DNA of 64,000 nucleotides, from the NCBI GenBank assembly GCA_039654915.1, contig CM077594.1, forward strand, positions 48,747,001-48,811,000, in the 5' to 3' direction. Positions 34,163-47,343 of this stretch are shown piece after piece; position 1 is the first letter of the stretch; the number at the start of each line of letters is the position of its first letter. The stretch comes from Aquilaria yunnanensis. Lineage: Eukaryota > Streptophyta > Magnoliopsida > Malvales > Thymelaeaceae. The position numbers were made by a program, and so were the translations under genes. The notes below the pieces were generated by a model that was not told where the DNA came from, made no database searches, and saw only the letters and a list, made by a program, of their open reading frames with translations.

Positions 34163-35286
34163 AAAAGGGTCAAGAGGACAAGGTATGTAGACTGAAGAAG
34201 TCTATCTATGGTCTTAAGCAAGCTTCAAGACAGTGGTACTTGAAGTTTCACCATGCAATCACAAGCTATGGCTTTGTGATGATGCATGAAGACCATTGTG
34301 TATACTTGTACTCTTCTGGGTCTAGTTTTGCAGTATTGACTCTATATGTAGATGATATACTGATTGCAAGTAATGGGCTTGTGTTGTTAAGTACCATCAA
34401 GAGATGGTTGTCTTCCACCTTTGACATGAAGGACATGGGAGAGGCGGCCTTTATCCTAGGGGTTAAAATCCTCAGGGACAGAAAGGCAAGACCGTTGGCC
34501 CTTTCTCAAGAACCTTATATTGATAAGATTCTTGCAAGGTTCAACTTAACAAACGCAAAGCCCATGAGTACACCTCTTGCATATGGTTGGAAGATTGGTG
34601 AGGACTTGTGTCCAAAGACTCCAAAGGAGAAGGAAGAGATGGCTCAGGTCCCCTACCTAAGTGCCATTGGTAGCTTGATGTATGCCATGTTATGTACAAG
34701 GCCAGACATCAGCCAAGCGATTGGACTTCTAGCAAGATATTCTTCCAACCCTGGTCTGGAGCATTGGAAGAGTGTCAAGAGGATCCTAAGATACCTCAAG
34801 GGTACTAAGGATTATTGGCTTTGTTACCAAGGCAAAGACCTTGGTTTACGTGGCTATTCTGATGCTGATTAGGGAGGAGATAGAGACTCCAGCAAGTCTA
34901 CATCTGGTTATATTTTCATGCTAAATGGTGGGGCTACTACTTGGTGTAGTAAGAAGCAAACTTGTACAGCATTGTCCACAATGGAGGCTGAATTTGTTTC
35001 ATGTGCCTCAGCTGTACAAGAAGCCCTTTGGCTAGGTTATTTCCTTAAGAATTTAGAGTCCAGGGTTTCTATTGAGAAACCTATTACTATCTACAGTGAT
35101 AGTATGGCGGCCATGGCTTATACCAAGGACCCCAAATACCATGGAAAAACCAAGCACATTAGCATGAAATATAACTTTGTGCGGGATGCAATTGAAGAGG
35201 GTGAAGTTAGGATTGAGTACATTTCTACAGACTTGATGGTTGCAGATCGTCTCACTAAGCCATTGCCACCACTTGTATTTTCTTGA
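34163..35286 (+). pseudogene. A1 reverse transcriptase and RNase H
   Basis: It resumes at GQEDKVCRLKKSIYGLKQ and contains the catalytic YVDD (near 34340) and the RNase H parts. A TAG at 34870-34872 replaces a Trp codon in the SDADWGG motif, a G-to-A change. The frame ends at TGA 35284-35286 where A2 and A4 have an Arg codon; A3 shares this early stop. The lost tail is about 11 residues. Confidence 0.92.
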
Positions 35287-36577
35287 CATGTTAGAGCAAT
35301 GGGTCTTAGAAGATTGTGAATGTTGGATGTACTTCACCTCTTTGGTGTCACACATGTTATGTATTTCTTTGAAATAATACCGATTATTTTATGAAATACT
35401 CAGTTCAATTTTATGAAACACAACGAACAAATGAACATGTCAAACATAGGTAGAGGATGACTTTCTCACACAAGTCATCCGCCCTTGATCTTTGTGTAAG
35501 ATTAAGGATGAGACTGGCTAAGGACTTAAATGAAACTTAAGTGAATGATACATTTAAGTGGGAATCATGCTCCAACACATGACACTTTAGCTTTTATGGT
35601 CGCCTTGATTATGAGTAATCAAGATTCAATGCTTTGGTGCATTCAGTTTGTATGACCATTCATACATCCTAGCCTATGTTACATGTAAGCTAAGGCTTAC
35701 ATGGAGAAATTTCATGGTTATTGACATGTCCTCCTTTTATGTGTTAAGAGGAGTACACTTCATGGTGTTTTAAGAGGGACAAATGACACACTCCTCAATT
35801 GGAATGGAGATCACTCCAAGTGGGAGTGACATGAGTAAAACACCTTAGAAGTGTATTATGGAACTTTAATAGATGTGTTTTCAAGTGTTCCATGACCATG
35901 AAATACGACCAGAGAAGAATTTAAGCAAGTTGTCTCTGTTCTTGCTTAGTGTGAGATTCTTCAAATCAGACTCTTAGTGACTATGCCTTGCTATTAGGAA
36001 GTTGAGTTAATTATGATTACTTTGATTCGTTGTCGAAGGTCTTAGAGAAATGAGACTGGAGTATCCTCCTTTTGGGTAATCATGTTAACTCATTGACCTA
36101 AGTAGTTGAAGCTAAAAGGAAAGACATTAAGATGATACACGTTCACTGAATTCAATCTTGGGCCCACATATTACTGTGAGTAGTATGCTAGATTGAATGA
36201 CAAGTGATTGAAATGAGTACTCAATGCTTAATACAATCATGGATTTCAAGGAGTTGAAATTCTAAGAAAGAGACTGATTGTGATTAAGAAGTGTATCATA
36301 TGTCTGGGGTCTGAAAGGCATAACTTGATGTGTTCAAGCAAGCTTGAATTTGATGTGTTCAAAGGAAAGTTTGAAGAAGTTTAAACTATGAGGAGAGCAC
36401 AATCTTCTATTGAGAGTCTAACAACCTTAATGGAAGAGACTTAGTGTGTGTGCCTGAGGTCGCACCCACAACTCTATATATGTAGAAGTGTTTTGATTAT
36501 TTTGGCTCTAAGGATTAAGGAGTTTTGTTTTGAGTGGGAGCTGGAAGTTTAAAAGCATCTTAGTGCAAGTGGGAGTT
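35287..36577 (+). other. A1 3' untranslated region with polypurine tract
   Basis: About 1.29 kb without coding potential, homologous to the same region of A2, A3 and A4. It ends in the polypurine tract CAAGTGGGAGTT at about 36566-36577, next to the LTR start. Confidence 0.75.
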
Positions 36578-38987
36578 TGTTGGAATTCTTGGCGCACCAA
36601 GATCCTTTTAAGATAGGATTTGAGCTCATTGAGCTAACTCTAGCTTGAATAGCTATCTAAGCCAGCTAGAAGTAGCTCCCTGTAGCTCAAGTCAGCTCAC
36701 TTTAGCTATAAGTAGCTCAAAGTAGCTGGACTTCAGCTTAAGTTAGCTCAAGTCAGCTCAAGTCAGCTCACTTCAGCTTCTGGTAGCTGAATGTAGCTAG
36801 ACTTTAGCTCAAGTCAGCTTACTTTAACTATAAGTAGCTCAAAGTAGCAGGACTTCAGCTCAAGTTAGCTCAAGTCAGCTCACTTCAGCTTTTGGTAGCT
36901 GAGTGTAGCTGGACTTCAGTTCACTTCAGCTGAGAGCAGCTAACTCCAGCTCTAGGTCAGCTCTAGGAGCTGGACCTCAGTTCATGGTGCTTGGTTGGAG
37001 CTCAAAGGAGCTCAATGGTGCATAAGTAGTATAGTGAGCTAGCTTTGTGCCAGCTCACCTTGCTTTTTAGCTCAAAACCACCAAGAGACACATCTTTTGT
37101 GTAAAGGTATGTCTCTTCATCAAAAGAGATGACTATTGGCTAAAAGAACATGTCCTTTCATCCAAAGGAAGTGTTCCTTGAATGAAAATACATGTATATT
37201 CGCCCATGAGGGTGGTTGGGGTGGTTATTGCACCAAGAGTGATGTCCTATGACTTCAAGAGACATGTATTTTCGCCCATAAGGTAGTTGTGGGGTGGTTA
37301 TAGGCCAAAGGAAGTGTCCCTTAGCTAAAAGACATGTATTTTCGCCATAAGGTAGTTATGGGGTGGTTATAGGTGATATGATCAAGGAAGGCACACATGG
37401 AGAAGGCAAGGACCCATTGAAGGTTTCTAGTGGACCTATGACAAGGAAGAAAGCTAAGGAGCTCTCAAGTGCACTACAAGGCTTTGTTTCAAGTTTCTTC
37501 ATGGAGAATGGACATGGAACTTCACAAGGAGCTACTGGAACTTTCAAGACACCATATGGACATGATGGATATGCTTGGTACTCAGTTCTGGAGTGCTTAG
37601 ATAAGTCACAAAACAAGGACACCAAGGACACCACTCAAAGTGCACCATTTGAGCCACCTTAAGTGTTCTTGATGCATTTTGTGTCCACAAGCTGGATTTT
37701 TGAGCTCTAACTTTCCAGACCTTCATTACCACATCTAATATGAAGATTCATGCCATTGGAACTCAAAGATTCAAGCTTGGAGCTGAAGATACAAGAGAGA
37801 ACCTTAAGGTGCCCAAAATGCACCCAAAAAGGCTATTTGGGAGTTTTCGGGTTTAATCTTATATTTATATTTTATTTTCGTTCAAATCCTATTTAGATAC
37901 ATTATTTAGGAAGTTATTTAGGCTATGGAATAGTTTTAAATCGTTTTGGACAAGTGGCATACGCTGCATTCATTAAACTTGTTCAAACTAGGAATTAGAG
38001 TCCTAATTTGACTAGGATTTCCTATGTCTTTGTATCTAGGATTCCTAAGGGATTTAGGCTGCGAATTTTGCCCAGCTTTTAACCCTAGTTTAGGCCTATA
38101 TAAAGGCACATATTCTAGATGTAAACACACAGATTATTGCCAAAATAATATTGCTCTTTGGAGAGGTTTTCTCTTTGGTTCTTGGCAGACTACCTTGGTG
38201 CACAAGTGTGCTTGTGTTCTTGGAGTTCTATACTTCTCGTTTCTAATCACAAGTTGATTAGGGGTGGGGGTCTTCAAACCCAGTCTCTTTGATGTCTTGT
38301 GGAGCTTGAAAACATCTTGGGCGAGTTTCATGGTCTTTATACCATCGGGGTTCGCATCAATAGGCCAAAGGAAGTGTTCCTTGGCTAAAAGACATGTATT
38401 TTCGCCACCATACATGACCCTTAGCCAAAGGAAGTGTTCTTTGGCTTAAAAGACACCTTTCTTGGTGTAAAGGTGTGCTTTTGGTCATCTATAAATAGCC
38501 TTTAGTGGCTGGCCATTTTAAGTACGAATTTGGCACTCCATTTGCTCCATTTTTCTTGGGAGAGAATTATTCTCCTCCTATTTCCTTTAGAGGCCGAAAT
38601 ATTAAACACATTTTGTGAGCATTGTGGGTGGATTTACATTGAGATTGTTCATCCCAATTCAGGCCTCAAGGTGCTCCTCCAAGATCAAGTTCTTCCTCTT
38701 TTCTTCACACATAATAACCAAGAAGGAAGGTACACATTCTTTCTTGATTTAGTAGCATGCTAGGATTCATTCATTATTTACATGAATGTTCTTAGTAGCA
38801 TGCTAGGATTTGTTTACCACAATATGTATGTAAAACTAACATGCTATATCAAATGCATAAAATATGTTAAACAAATTAGAATAATGCATGCTTTTATTCA
38901 TGTTGAACTCAAATGATCAAAATGCATGTGGCATCTACATGAGTAGATAACATAAAGATATGTTATCATGAGATCCTGAAATTTTCA
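36578..38987 (+). repeat. 3' LTR of A1, split by a C solo LTR
   Basis: LTR sequence lies at 36578-37373 and 38360-38987, with the C solo LTR between. It ends ATTTTCA against the minisatellite. AGCT array about 36620-36980. Part of the 70-bp tandem-unit region is interrupted by the C LTR. Confidence 0.92.
37374..38359 (+). mobile_element. Solo LTR of family C in the A1 3' LTR (986 bp)
   Basis: Plus orientation, TGATATGATC to GTTCGCATCA. The target duplication ATAGG is at 37369-37373 and 38360-38364. Its TATATAAA box is at 38097-38104. The first 290 bases encode a polyprotein tail with GPMTRKKAKELSSAL, as in the copy at 5120-6105; the two are the same length and very similar. Confidence 0.96.
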
Positions 38988-41127
38988 TCCATTTCAATCC
39001 AAACTAGTTGTGAATGCTTCCATTTATTCCAAACAAGTTGTGAATGTTTCCATTTCATTCCAAAAGAAGTTTTGAATGTCTCCATTTCATCCCAAACTAG
39101 TTGTGACTGTTTCCATTTCATTCCAAACAAGTTGTGAATGTTTCCATTTCATTCCAAACTTGTTTTGAATGTTTACATTTCATTTGAACTAGTTGTGAAT
39201 GTTTCCATTCATTGGAAACATGTTGTAAATGTTTCCATTTCCTTCCAAACCAGTTGTGAATGTTTCCATTTCATTCCAAATGAGTTGTGCATGTTTCTAT
39301 TTCATTCCAAACTTGTTGTGAGTGTTTCCATTTCATTCCCAACAAGTTGTGAATCTTTCCATTTCATTCCGAAACAAGATGTAAATGTTTCCATTTTATT
39401 TCTAACAAGTTCTGAATGTTTCCTTTTCATCCCAAACTAGTTGTGAATGTTTCCAATTCATTGCAATAAAGTTGTGAATGTTTCCATTTCATTCCAAACT
39501 TGTTATGAATGTTTCCCTTTCACTCAAACTAGTTGTGAATGTTTCCACTTCATTCCAAACTTGTTTTGAATGTTTCCATTTCATTCTTAACTAGTTGTGA
39601 ACGTTTCCATTTCATTCAGAAAGAAGATGTGAATGTTTCCATTTTATTCCTAACAAGTTGTGAATGTTTCCATTTCATCCCAAACTAGTTGTGACTGTTT
39701 CCATTCATTCCAAACTAGTTGCGAATGTTTCCATTTCATTCCAAACTAGTTGTGATTGTTTCCATTTCATTCGAAACAAGTTGTGAATGTTTCCATTCAT
39801 TCCAAACTAGTTGTGAATTTTTCCATTTCATTCGAAAGAAGTTGTGAATGTTTCCATTTTGATTCCAAAAGAGGTGTGCATGTTTCCATTTCATTCGAAG
39901 CTTGTTATGAGTGTTTCCATTTCATTCCCAAGTAGTTGTGAATCTTTCCATTTCATTCCAAAACAAGAGGTGAATGTTTCCATTTTATTTCTAACAAGTT
40001 CTGAATGTTTCAATTTCATCCCAAACTAGTTGTGAGTGTTTCCAATTCATTCCAAACTAGTTGTGAATGTTTCCATTTCATTCCAAAACAAGTTACGAAT
40101 GTTTCCATTTCATTCCAAACTAGTTGCGAATGTTTCCATTTGATTCGAAACAAGTTGTGAATGCTTCCGTTCATTCCAAACTAGTTGTGAATGTTTCCAT
40201 TTCACTCCAAAACAACCTGGGAATGTTTCCATTTCATTCCAAACAAGTTGTGAATGTGTCCGTTTCATTACAAACTAGTTGTGAATGTTTCCCTTTCATT
40301 CCAAATGAGTTGTGAATGTTTCCAATTCATTCCAAACTTGCTGTGAATGTTTCCATTTCATTCCAAACTAGTTGTGAATGTTTCCATTCATTCCAAACAA
40401 GTTGTGAATGTTTCCATTTCATTCCAAAACAAGTTTCAAATGTCTCCAATTCATCCCAAACTTGTTGTGACTGTTTCCATTTCATTCCAAACAAGTTGTG
40501 AATGTTTCCATTTCATTCCAAACTTGTTTTGAATGTTTACATTTCATTCAAACTAGTTGTGAATGTTTCCATTCATTGGAAACATGTTGTAAATGTTTCT
40601 ATTTCCTTCCAAACCAGTTGTGAATGTTTCCATTTCATTCCAAATGAGTTGTGCATGTTTCCATTTCATTCCAAACTTGTTGTGAGTGTTTCCATTTCAT
40701 TCCTAACAAGATGTGAATCTTTCCATTTCATTCCGAAACAAGATGTGAATGTTTCCATTTTATTTCAAACAAGTTCTAAATGTTTCCATTTCATCCCAAA
40801 CTAGTTGTGAATGTTTCCAATTCATTCCAAAAAAGTTGTGAATGTTTCTATTTCATTCCAAACTTGTTGTGAAAGTTTCCTTTTCACTCAAACTAGTTGT
40901 CAATGTTTCCACTTCATTCTAAACTTGTTTTGAATGTTTCCATTTCATTCAAACCAGTTGTGAATGTTTCCATTCATACCAAACTAGTTGTGAATGTTTC
41001 CATTTCATTCCAAACCAAGTTGCGAATGTTTCCATTTCATTCCAAACTAGTTGTGATTGTTTCCATTTCATTCGAAACAAGTTGTGAATGTTTCCATTCA
41101 ATCAGAACTAGTTGTGAATGTTTCCAT
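38988..41127. repeat. 31-bp minisatellite, block 2
   Basis: Same unit as block 1, about 69 copies. A long-range repeat is visible: the series starting near 39138 returns near 40502 (offset 1364 bp, 44 units). The CCAAAACAACCTGGG variant of block 1 recurs at about 40206, so both blocks descend from one array that was divided by A1. Confidence 0.95.
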
Positions 41128-42526
41128 TGAAGATTTCAGGATCTCATGATAACATATCTTTATGTTATCTACTCATGTACATGCCACATGCATTTTTGAC
41201 CATTTGAGTTCAACAAGAATATAGGCATGCATAACATGTTATATAGCATATCAAGCTCACATACATGTTGTATTAAATAAATCCTAGCATGCTACTAAGA
41301 ACATACATAAGAAATGAAACCTAACATGCCACTAAACCAAGAAAAGATGTGCACCTTTCTTCTTGGTTATCTTTGGCGAAAACTTGAGGGAGAACTTGAT
41401 CTTAGAGGAGCACCCTAAAGCTTGAAATAGAGATGAACAATCTCTATGTAAATCCACTGACAATGCTCTCAAAAAGTGTTTAATATTTTAGCCTCTAAAG
41501 GAAATAGGAGGAGAATAATTTTCTCTCAAGAATATGGAGCAAATGGAGTGCCAAATTCGTACTTAAAAAGGCCAGCCACTAAAGGGTATCTATAGATGAC
41601 CAAAAGGCACACCTTTACACCAAGAAAGGTGTCTTTTAAGCCAAAGAACACTTCCTTTGGCTAAGGGTCACGTATGGTGTCGAAAATACATGTCTTTTAG
41701 CCAAGGAACACTTCCTTTGGTCTATAACCACCCCATAACTACCTTATGGGCGAAAATACAAATCTTTTAGCCAAGGAACACTTCCTTTGGCCTATAACCA
41801 CCCCATAACTACCTTATGGGCGAAAATACATGTCTCTTGATGTCAAAAGACATCATTCTTGGTGCAATAACCAGCCCAACCACCTCATGGGCGAATATAC
41901 ATGTCTATTCACTCAAGGAACACTTCCTTTGGATGAAAGGACATGTTCTTTTAGCCAATAGTCATCTCTTTTGATGAAGAGACATACCTTTACACAAAAG
42001 ATGTGTCTCTTGGTGGTTTTGAGCTAAAAAGCAAGGTGAGCTGGCACAAAGCTAGCTCACTATACTACTTGTGCACCATTGAGCTCCTTTGAGCTCCAAC
42101 CAAGCACCACGAACTGAGGTCCAGCTCCTAGAGCTGACCTAGAGCTGGAGTTAGCTGCTCTCAGCTGAAGTGAACTGAAGTCCAGCTACACTCAGCTACC
42201 AAAAGCTGAAGTGAGCTGACTTGAGCTGACTTGAGCTAACTTGAGCTAACTTGAGCTAAAGTCCTGCAACTTTGAGCTACTTATAGCTGAAGTAAGCTAA
42301 CTTGAGCTGAAGTCTAGCTACATTTAGCTACCAGAAGCTGAAGTGAGCTGACTTGAGCTAACTTGAGCTGAAGTCCAACTACTTTGAGCTACTTATAGCT
42401 GAAGTGAGCTGACTTGAGCTAAAGGGAGCTAGTTCTAGCTGCCTTAGATAGCTTTTCAAGCTAGAGTTAGCTCAATGAGCTCAAATCCTATCTTAAAAGA
42501 ATCTTGGTGCGCCATGAATCCCAACA
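41128..42526 (-). repeat. 3' LTR of A3 (1399 bp)
   Basis: It starts TGAAGATTTC after minisatellite sequence and ends CCCAACA. AGCT array about 42040-42470. The second LTR is not visible, so no age can be given. The base before it is the end of a minisatellite TCCAT. Confidence 0.92.
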
Positions 42527-43791
42527 AACTCCAACCCGCACTAAGATGCTTTTAAACTTCTAGCTCCCACTCAAAACAAAACTCCTTAATCCTTATAGCC
42601 GAAATAATCCAAACTCTTCTACATATATAGAGTTGTGGGTGCGACCTCAGGCACACACACTAAGTCTCTTCCATTGAGGTTGTTAGACTCTCAATAGAAG
42701 ATTGTCCTCTCCTCATAGTTTGAACTTCTTCAAACTTTCCTTTGAACACATCAAGTTATGCCTTTCAGACCCCAGACATATGATACACTTCTTAATCACA
42801 ATCAGTCTCTTTCTTAGAATTTCAACTCCTTGAAATCCATGATTGTATTAAGCATTGAGTACTCATTTCTATCACTTGTCATTCAATCTAGCATACTACT
42901 CACAGTAATATGTGGGCCCAAAATTGAATTCAGTGAACGTGTATCATCTTAATGTCTTTCCTTTTAGCTTCAACTCTTAGGTCAATGAGTTAACATGATT
43001 ACCCAAAAGGAGGATACTCCAGTCTCATTTCTCTAAGACCTTCGACAACCAATCAAAGTAATCATAATTAACTCAACTTCCTAATAGCAAGGCATAGTCA
43101 CTAAGAGTCTGATTTGAAGAATCTCACACTAAGCAAGAACAGAGACAACTTGCATAAATTCTTCTTTGGTCATATTTCATGGTCATGGAACACTTGAAAA
43201 CACATCTATTAAAGTTCCATAATACACTTCTAAGGTGTTTTACTCATGTCACTCCCACTTGGAGTGATCTCCATTCCAATTGAGGAGTGTGTCATTTGTC
43301 CCTCTTAAAACACCATGAAGTGTACTCCTCTTAACACACAAAAGGAGGACATGTCAATAACCATGAAATTTCTCCATGTAAGCCTTAGCTTACATGTAAC
43401 ATAGGCTAGGATGTATGAATGGTCATACAAACTGAATGCACCAAAGCATTGAATCTTGATTACTCATAATCAAGGCGACCATAAAAGCTAAAGTGTCATG
43501 TGTTGGAGCATGATTCCCACTTAAATGTATCATTCACTTAAGTTTCATTTAAGTCCTTAGCCAGTCTCATCCTTAATCTTACACAAAGATCAAGGGCGGA
43601 TGACTTGTGTGAGAAAGTCATCCTCTACCTATGTTTGACATGTTCATTTGTTCGTTGTGTTTCATAAAATTGAACTGAGTATTTCATAAAATAATCGGTA
43701 TTATTTCAAAGAAATACATAACATGTGTGACACCAAAGAGGTGAAGTACATCCAACATTCACAATCTTCTAAGACCCATTGCTCTAACATG
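42527..43791 (-). other. A3 3' untranslated region
   Basis: Homologous to the 1.3-kb 3' UTR of the other A copies, with no ORF. The polypurine tract next to the LTR is slightly changed (CTCCAACCC instead of CTCCCACTC on the + strand). Confidence 0.7.
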
Positions 43792-44958
43792 TCAAGAAAA
43801 TACAAGTGGTGGCAATGGCTTAGTGAGACGATCTGCAACCATCAAGTCTGTAGAAATGTACTCAATCCTAACTTCACCCTCTTCAATTGCATCCCGCACA
43901 AAGTTATATTTCATGCTAATGTGCTTGGTTTTTCCATGGTATTTGGGGTCCTTGGTATAAGCCATGGCTGCCATACTATCACTGTAGATAGTAATAGGTT
44001 TCTCAATAGAAACCCTGGACTCCAAATTCTTAAGGAAATAACCTAGCCAAAGGGCTTCTTGTACAGCTGAGGCACATGAAACAAATTCAGCCTCCATTGT
44101 GGACAATGCTGTACAAGTTTGCTTCTTACTACACCAAGTAGTAGCGCCACCATTTAGCATGAAAATATAACCAGATGTAGACTTGCTGGAGTCTCTATCT
44201 CCTCCCCAATCAGCATCAGAATAGCCACGTAAACCAAGGTCTTTACCTTGGTAACAAAGCCAATAATCCTTAGTACCCTTGAGGTATCTTAGGATCCTCT
44301 TGACACTCTTCCAATGCTCCAGACCAGGGTTGGAAGAATATCTTGCTAGAAGTCCAACCGCTTGGCTGATGCCTGGCCTTGTACATAACATGGCATACAT
44401 CAAGCTACCAATGGCACTTAGGTAGGGGACCTGAGCCATCTCTTCCTTCTCCTTTGGAGTCTTAGGACACAAGTCCTCTCCAATCTTCCAACCATATGCA
44501 AGAGGTGTACTCATGGGCATTGTATTTGTTAAGTTGAACCTTGCAAGAATCTTATCAATATAAGGTTCTTGAGAAAGGGCCAACAACCTTGCCTTTCTAT
44601 CCCTCAGGATTTTAACCCCTAGGATAAAGGCCGCCTCTCCCATGTCCTTCATGTCAAAGGTGGAAGACAACCATCTCTTGATGGTAATTAACAACACAAG
44701 CCCATTGCTTGCAATCAGTATATCATCTACATATAGAGGCAATACTGCAAAACTAGACCCAGAAGAGTACAAGTATACACAATGGTCTTCATGCATCATC
44801 ACAAAGCCATAGCTTGTGATTGCATGGTGAAACTTCAAGTACCACTGTCTTGAACCTTGCTTAAGACCATAGATAGACTTCTTCAGTCTACATACCTTGT
44901 CCTCTTGACCCTTTTGGACAAACCCCTCAGGTTGTCTCATATATATCTCCTCACTCAA
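43792..44958 (-). pseudogene. A3 reverse transcriptase (part) and RNase H
   Basis: 388 codons from MSEEIYMRQPEGF to PLPPLVFS. The catalytic YVDD and RNase H motifs (SDADWGGDRDSS, STMEAEF) are present. A one-base deletion near 44970 separates it from the upstream frame. It ends at the same early TGA as A1. Confidence 0.92.
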
Positions 44959-45898
44959 ATCACCATTGAAAAGGCGGTCTTTACATCCATCTGATGTAAC
45001 TCTAGGTCCCGATTTGCCACGATGGCAAGTAATATCCTGATGGAAGTGAATTTTACAACAGGAGAGAAGGTGTTTTTGAAATCAACACCCTTCTTCTGTG
45101 TAAAACCCTTGGCCACCAAACGGGCCTTGTATCTTTCGATACTTCCATCAGAGTTCACCTTGATCTTGAGAACCCACTTGTTCCCAATTGGCTTACGGCC
45201 AGGATGAAGATCACTTAGCTCCCAAACCCCATTGAGATGCATTGAATGCAACTCATCCTTCATTGCATTTAGCCACTCTTCCCTCTGTGCACCCTCAAGA
45301 GCCTCCTTAATGTTACTTGGCTCATCTATCTTAGATGCAACCAAATTTGCCTCACTATCCAAGATCCACCATTCTTTAGGTGGTCCAAATTTCCTCATTG
45401 ATCTTCTCAATGTAGGCTGAGATGGAGGCATCTCATGCTCCATCTCTTGAGGCTCAGCATTTTGCTCTTGAGTATCCTCAACTCCCTCTTGGACAAAACC
45501 TTCCTCTTGGAGGTCTTGCTCATGTTGGTCCACAACGACAGGCATTTCTGGAGCCATTGCTCCATGTGGTTGAGGTACTCGCTCTAGAGTAGGTGCATGT
45601 GTCCCAGGTGTCCTTATGACACTTGGTTGATCCTCATCTAGGATCTGGCTTAATGAGGTTAAGTCACCACGCTCACCAACTTTGGGGAACTCATCCTCCA
45701 CAAAGTTAGCATTCCTTGCATCAAAGATGTTCCCAGTTTTGTGACTTATATCCAAGAACACATAACCCCTAGATTGTTCAGCATAACCAACGAAGGCACA
45801 CCTCCTCCCCTTTGGACCCAACTTTCCCAAAGGATGGTCCGTTATGTGAACATAAGCCAAACAACCCCAAGGGCGTAAATAGCTTAGATTAGGAGTTT
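44955..45898 (-). pseudogene. A3 integrase end, linker and reverse transcriptase start
   Basis: From KKTPNLSYLRPWGCLAYVHI through the acidic linker to QMDVKTAF, where the frame shifts. Sequence 5' of this point is separated by the solo LTR inserted at TCTTC. The apparent start codon upstream of it lies in the inserted LTR and is not real. Confidence 0.9.
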
Positions 45899-45903
45899 TC
45901 TTC

Positions 45904-47343
45904 TGTTGGAATTCTTGGCGCACCAAGATCCTTTTAAGGTAGGATTTGAGCTCATTGAGCTAACTCTAACTTGAACAGCTATCTAAGGCAGCTAGAAGTA
46001 GCTCCCTTTAGCTCAAGTTAGCTTATGTCAGCTCACTGCAGCTATAAGTAGCTTAGAGTAGCTGGACTTCAGCTCAAGTCAGTTCACTTCAGCTATAAGT
46101 AGCTCAAAGTGGCTGGACTTCCGCTCAAGTTAGCTCAAGTCAGCTCACTTCAGCTAAAAGTGGCTCAAAGTAGCTGGACTTCAGCTCAAGTTAGCTCAAG
46201 TCAGCTCAAGTCAGCTCACTTCAGCTTCTGGTAGGTGAGTGTAGCTGGACTTCAATTCACTTCAGGTGAGAGCAGCTAACTCCAGCTCAAGGTCAGCTCT
46301 AGGAGCTGGACCTCAGTTCATGGTGCTTGGTTGGAGCTCAAAGGAGCTCAATGGTGCACAAGTAGCATAGTGAGCTAGCTTTGTGCCAGCTCACCTTGCT
46401 TTTAGCTCATAACCACCAAGAGACACATCTTTTGTGTAAAGGTATGTCTCTTCATCAAAAGAGATGACTATTGGCTAAAAGAACATGTCCTTTCATCCAA
46501 AGGAAGTGTTCCTTGAGTGAAAAGACATGTATATTCGGCCATAAGGTAGTTATCGGGTGGTTATAGGCCAAAAGAAGTGTTCCTTGGCTCTAAGAGACAT
46601 GTATTTTCGCCCATAAGGTTGTTATGGGTGGTTATAGGCCAAAGGAAGTGTTCCCTGGCTCTAAAAGGCATGTATTTTCGCCCATAAGGTAGTTATGGGT
46701 GGTTATAGGCTAAAGGAAGTGTTTCTTGGCTAAAAGACATGTATTTTCGCCACCATACATGAGCCTTAGCCAAAGGAAGTGTTCTTTGGCTTAAAAGACA
46801 CCTTTCTTGGTGTAAAGGTGTGCCTTTTGGTCATCTATAAATAGCCTTTAGTGGCTGGCCATTTTAAGTACGAATTTGCACTCTATTTGCACCATTTTCT
46901 TGAGAGAAAATTGTTCTCCTCCTATTTCCTTTAGAGGCCGAAATATTAAACACTTCTTGAGAGCATTGTGGGTGGATTTACATAGAGATTGTTCATCTCT
47001 ATTCAAGCTTCAAGGTGCCCCTCTAAGATCAAGTTCTCCCTCAAGTTTTCACCAAAGATAACCAAGAAGAAAGGTGCACATTCTCTCTTGGTTTAGTAGC
47101 ATGCTAGGTTTGAATTATTTACATGAATGTTCTTAGTAGCATGCTAGGATTTATTTGACACAACATGTATGTAAAATTGATATGTTATATAGCATGTTGT
47201 ATCAACTACATGAATAATATGTTAAAGAATTAGTATTATGTATATCTATATCCATGTTGAATTCAAATGAAGAAATATGCATGTGGCATATATATGAGTA
47301 GATAACATAAAAGTATGTTATCATAAGATCCTGAAAATCTTCA
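45904..47343 (+). mobile_element. Solo LTR of family A in A3 (1440 bp)
   Basis: Plus orientation, TGTTGGAATT to AAATCTTCA. The target duplication TCTTC is at 45899-45903 and 47344-47348. It has an AGCT array and several 70-bp tandem units with the near-palindromic box. It resembles the LTR of A4 in its 3' part. Confidence 0.95.

Larger units (their letters stand above)
9150..38987 (+). mobile_element. Ty1/copia element A1, heavily nested
   Basis: The whole span runs from 5' LTR to 3' LTR with gag, protease, integrase, reverse transcriptase and RNase H in copia order. It is interrupted by an A solo LTR (11131-12299), a B solo LTR (13393-14808), the complete B element (15223-32032) and C solo LTRs (33144-34162 and 37374-38359). 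Removing these leaves about 8.5 kb, the same size as A2. It lies within the 31-bp minisatellite. The flanks do not show a clean 5-bp duplication (ATTCC left, TCCAT right). Confidence 0.93.

Noticed and set aside
38988..41127. Regular 31-bp repeats resembling a CRISPR array
   Set aside because: Units are adjacent with no unique spacers, and the surroundings are plant retrotransposons.
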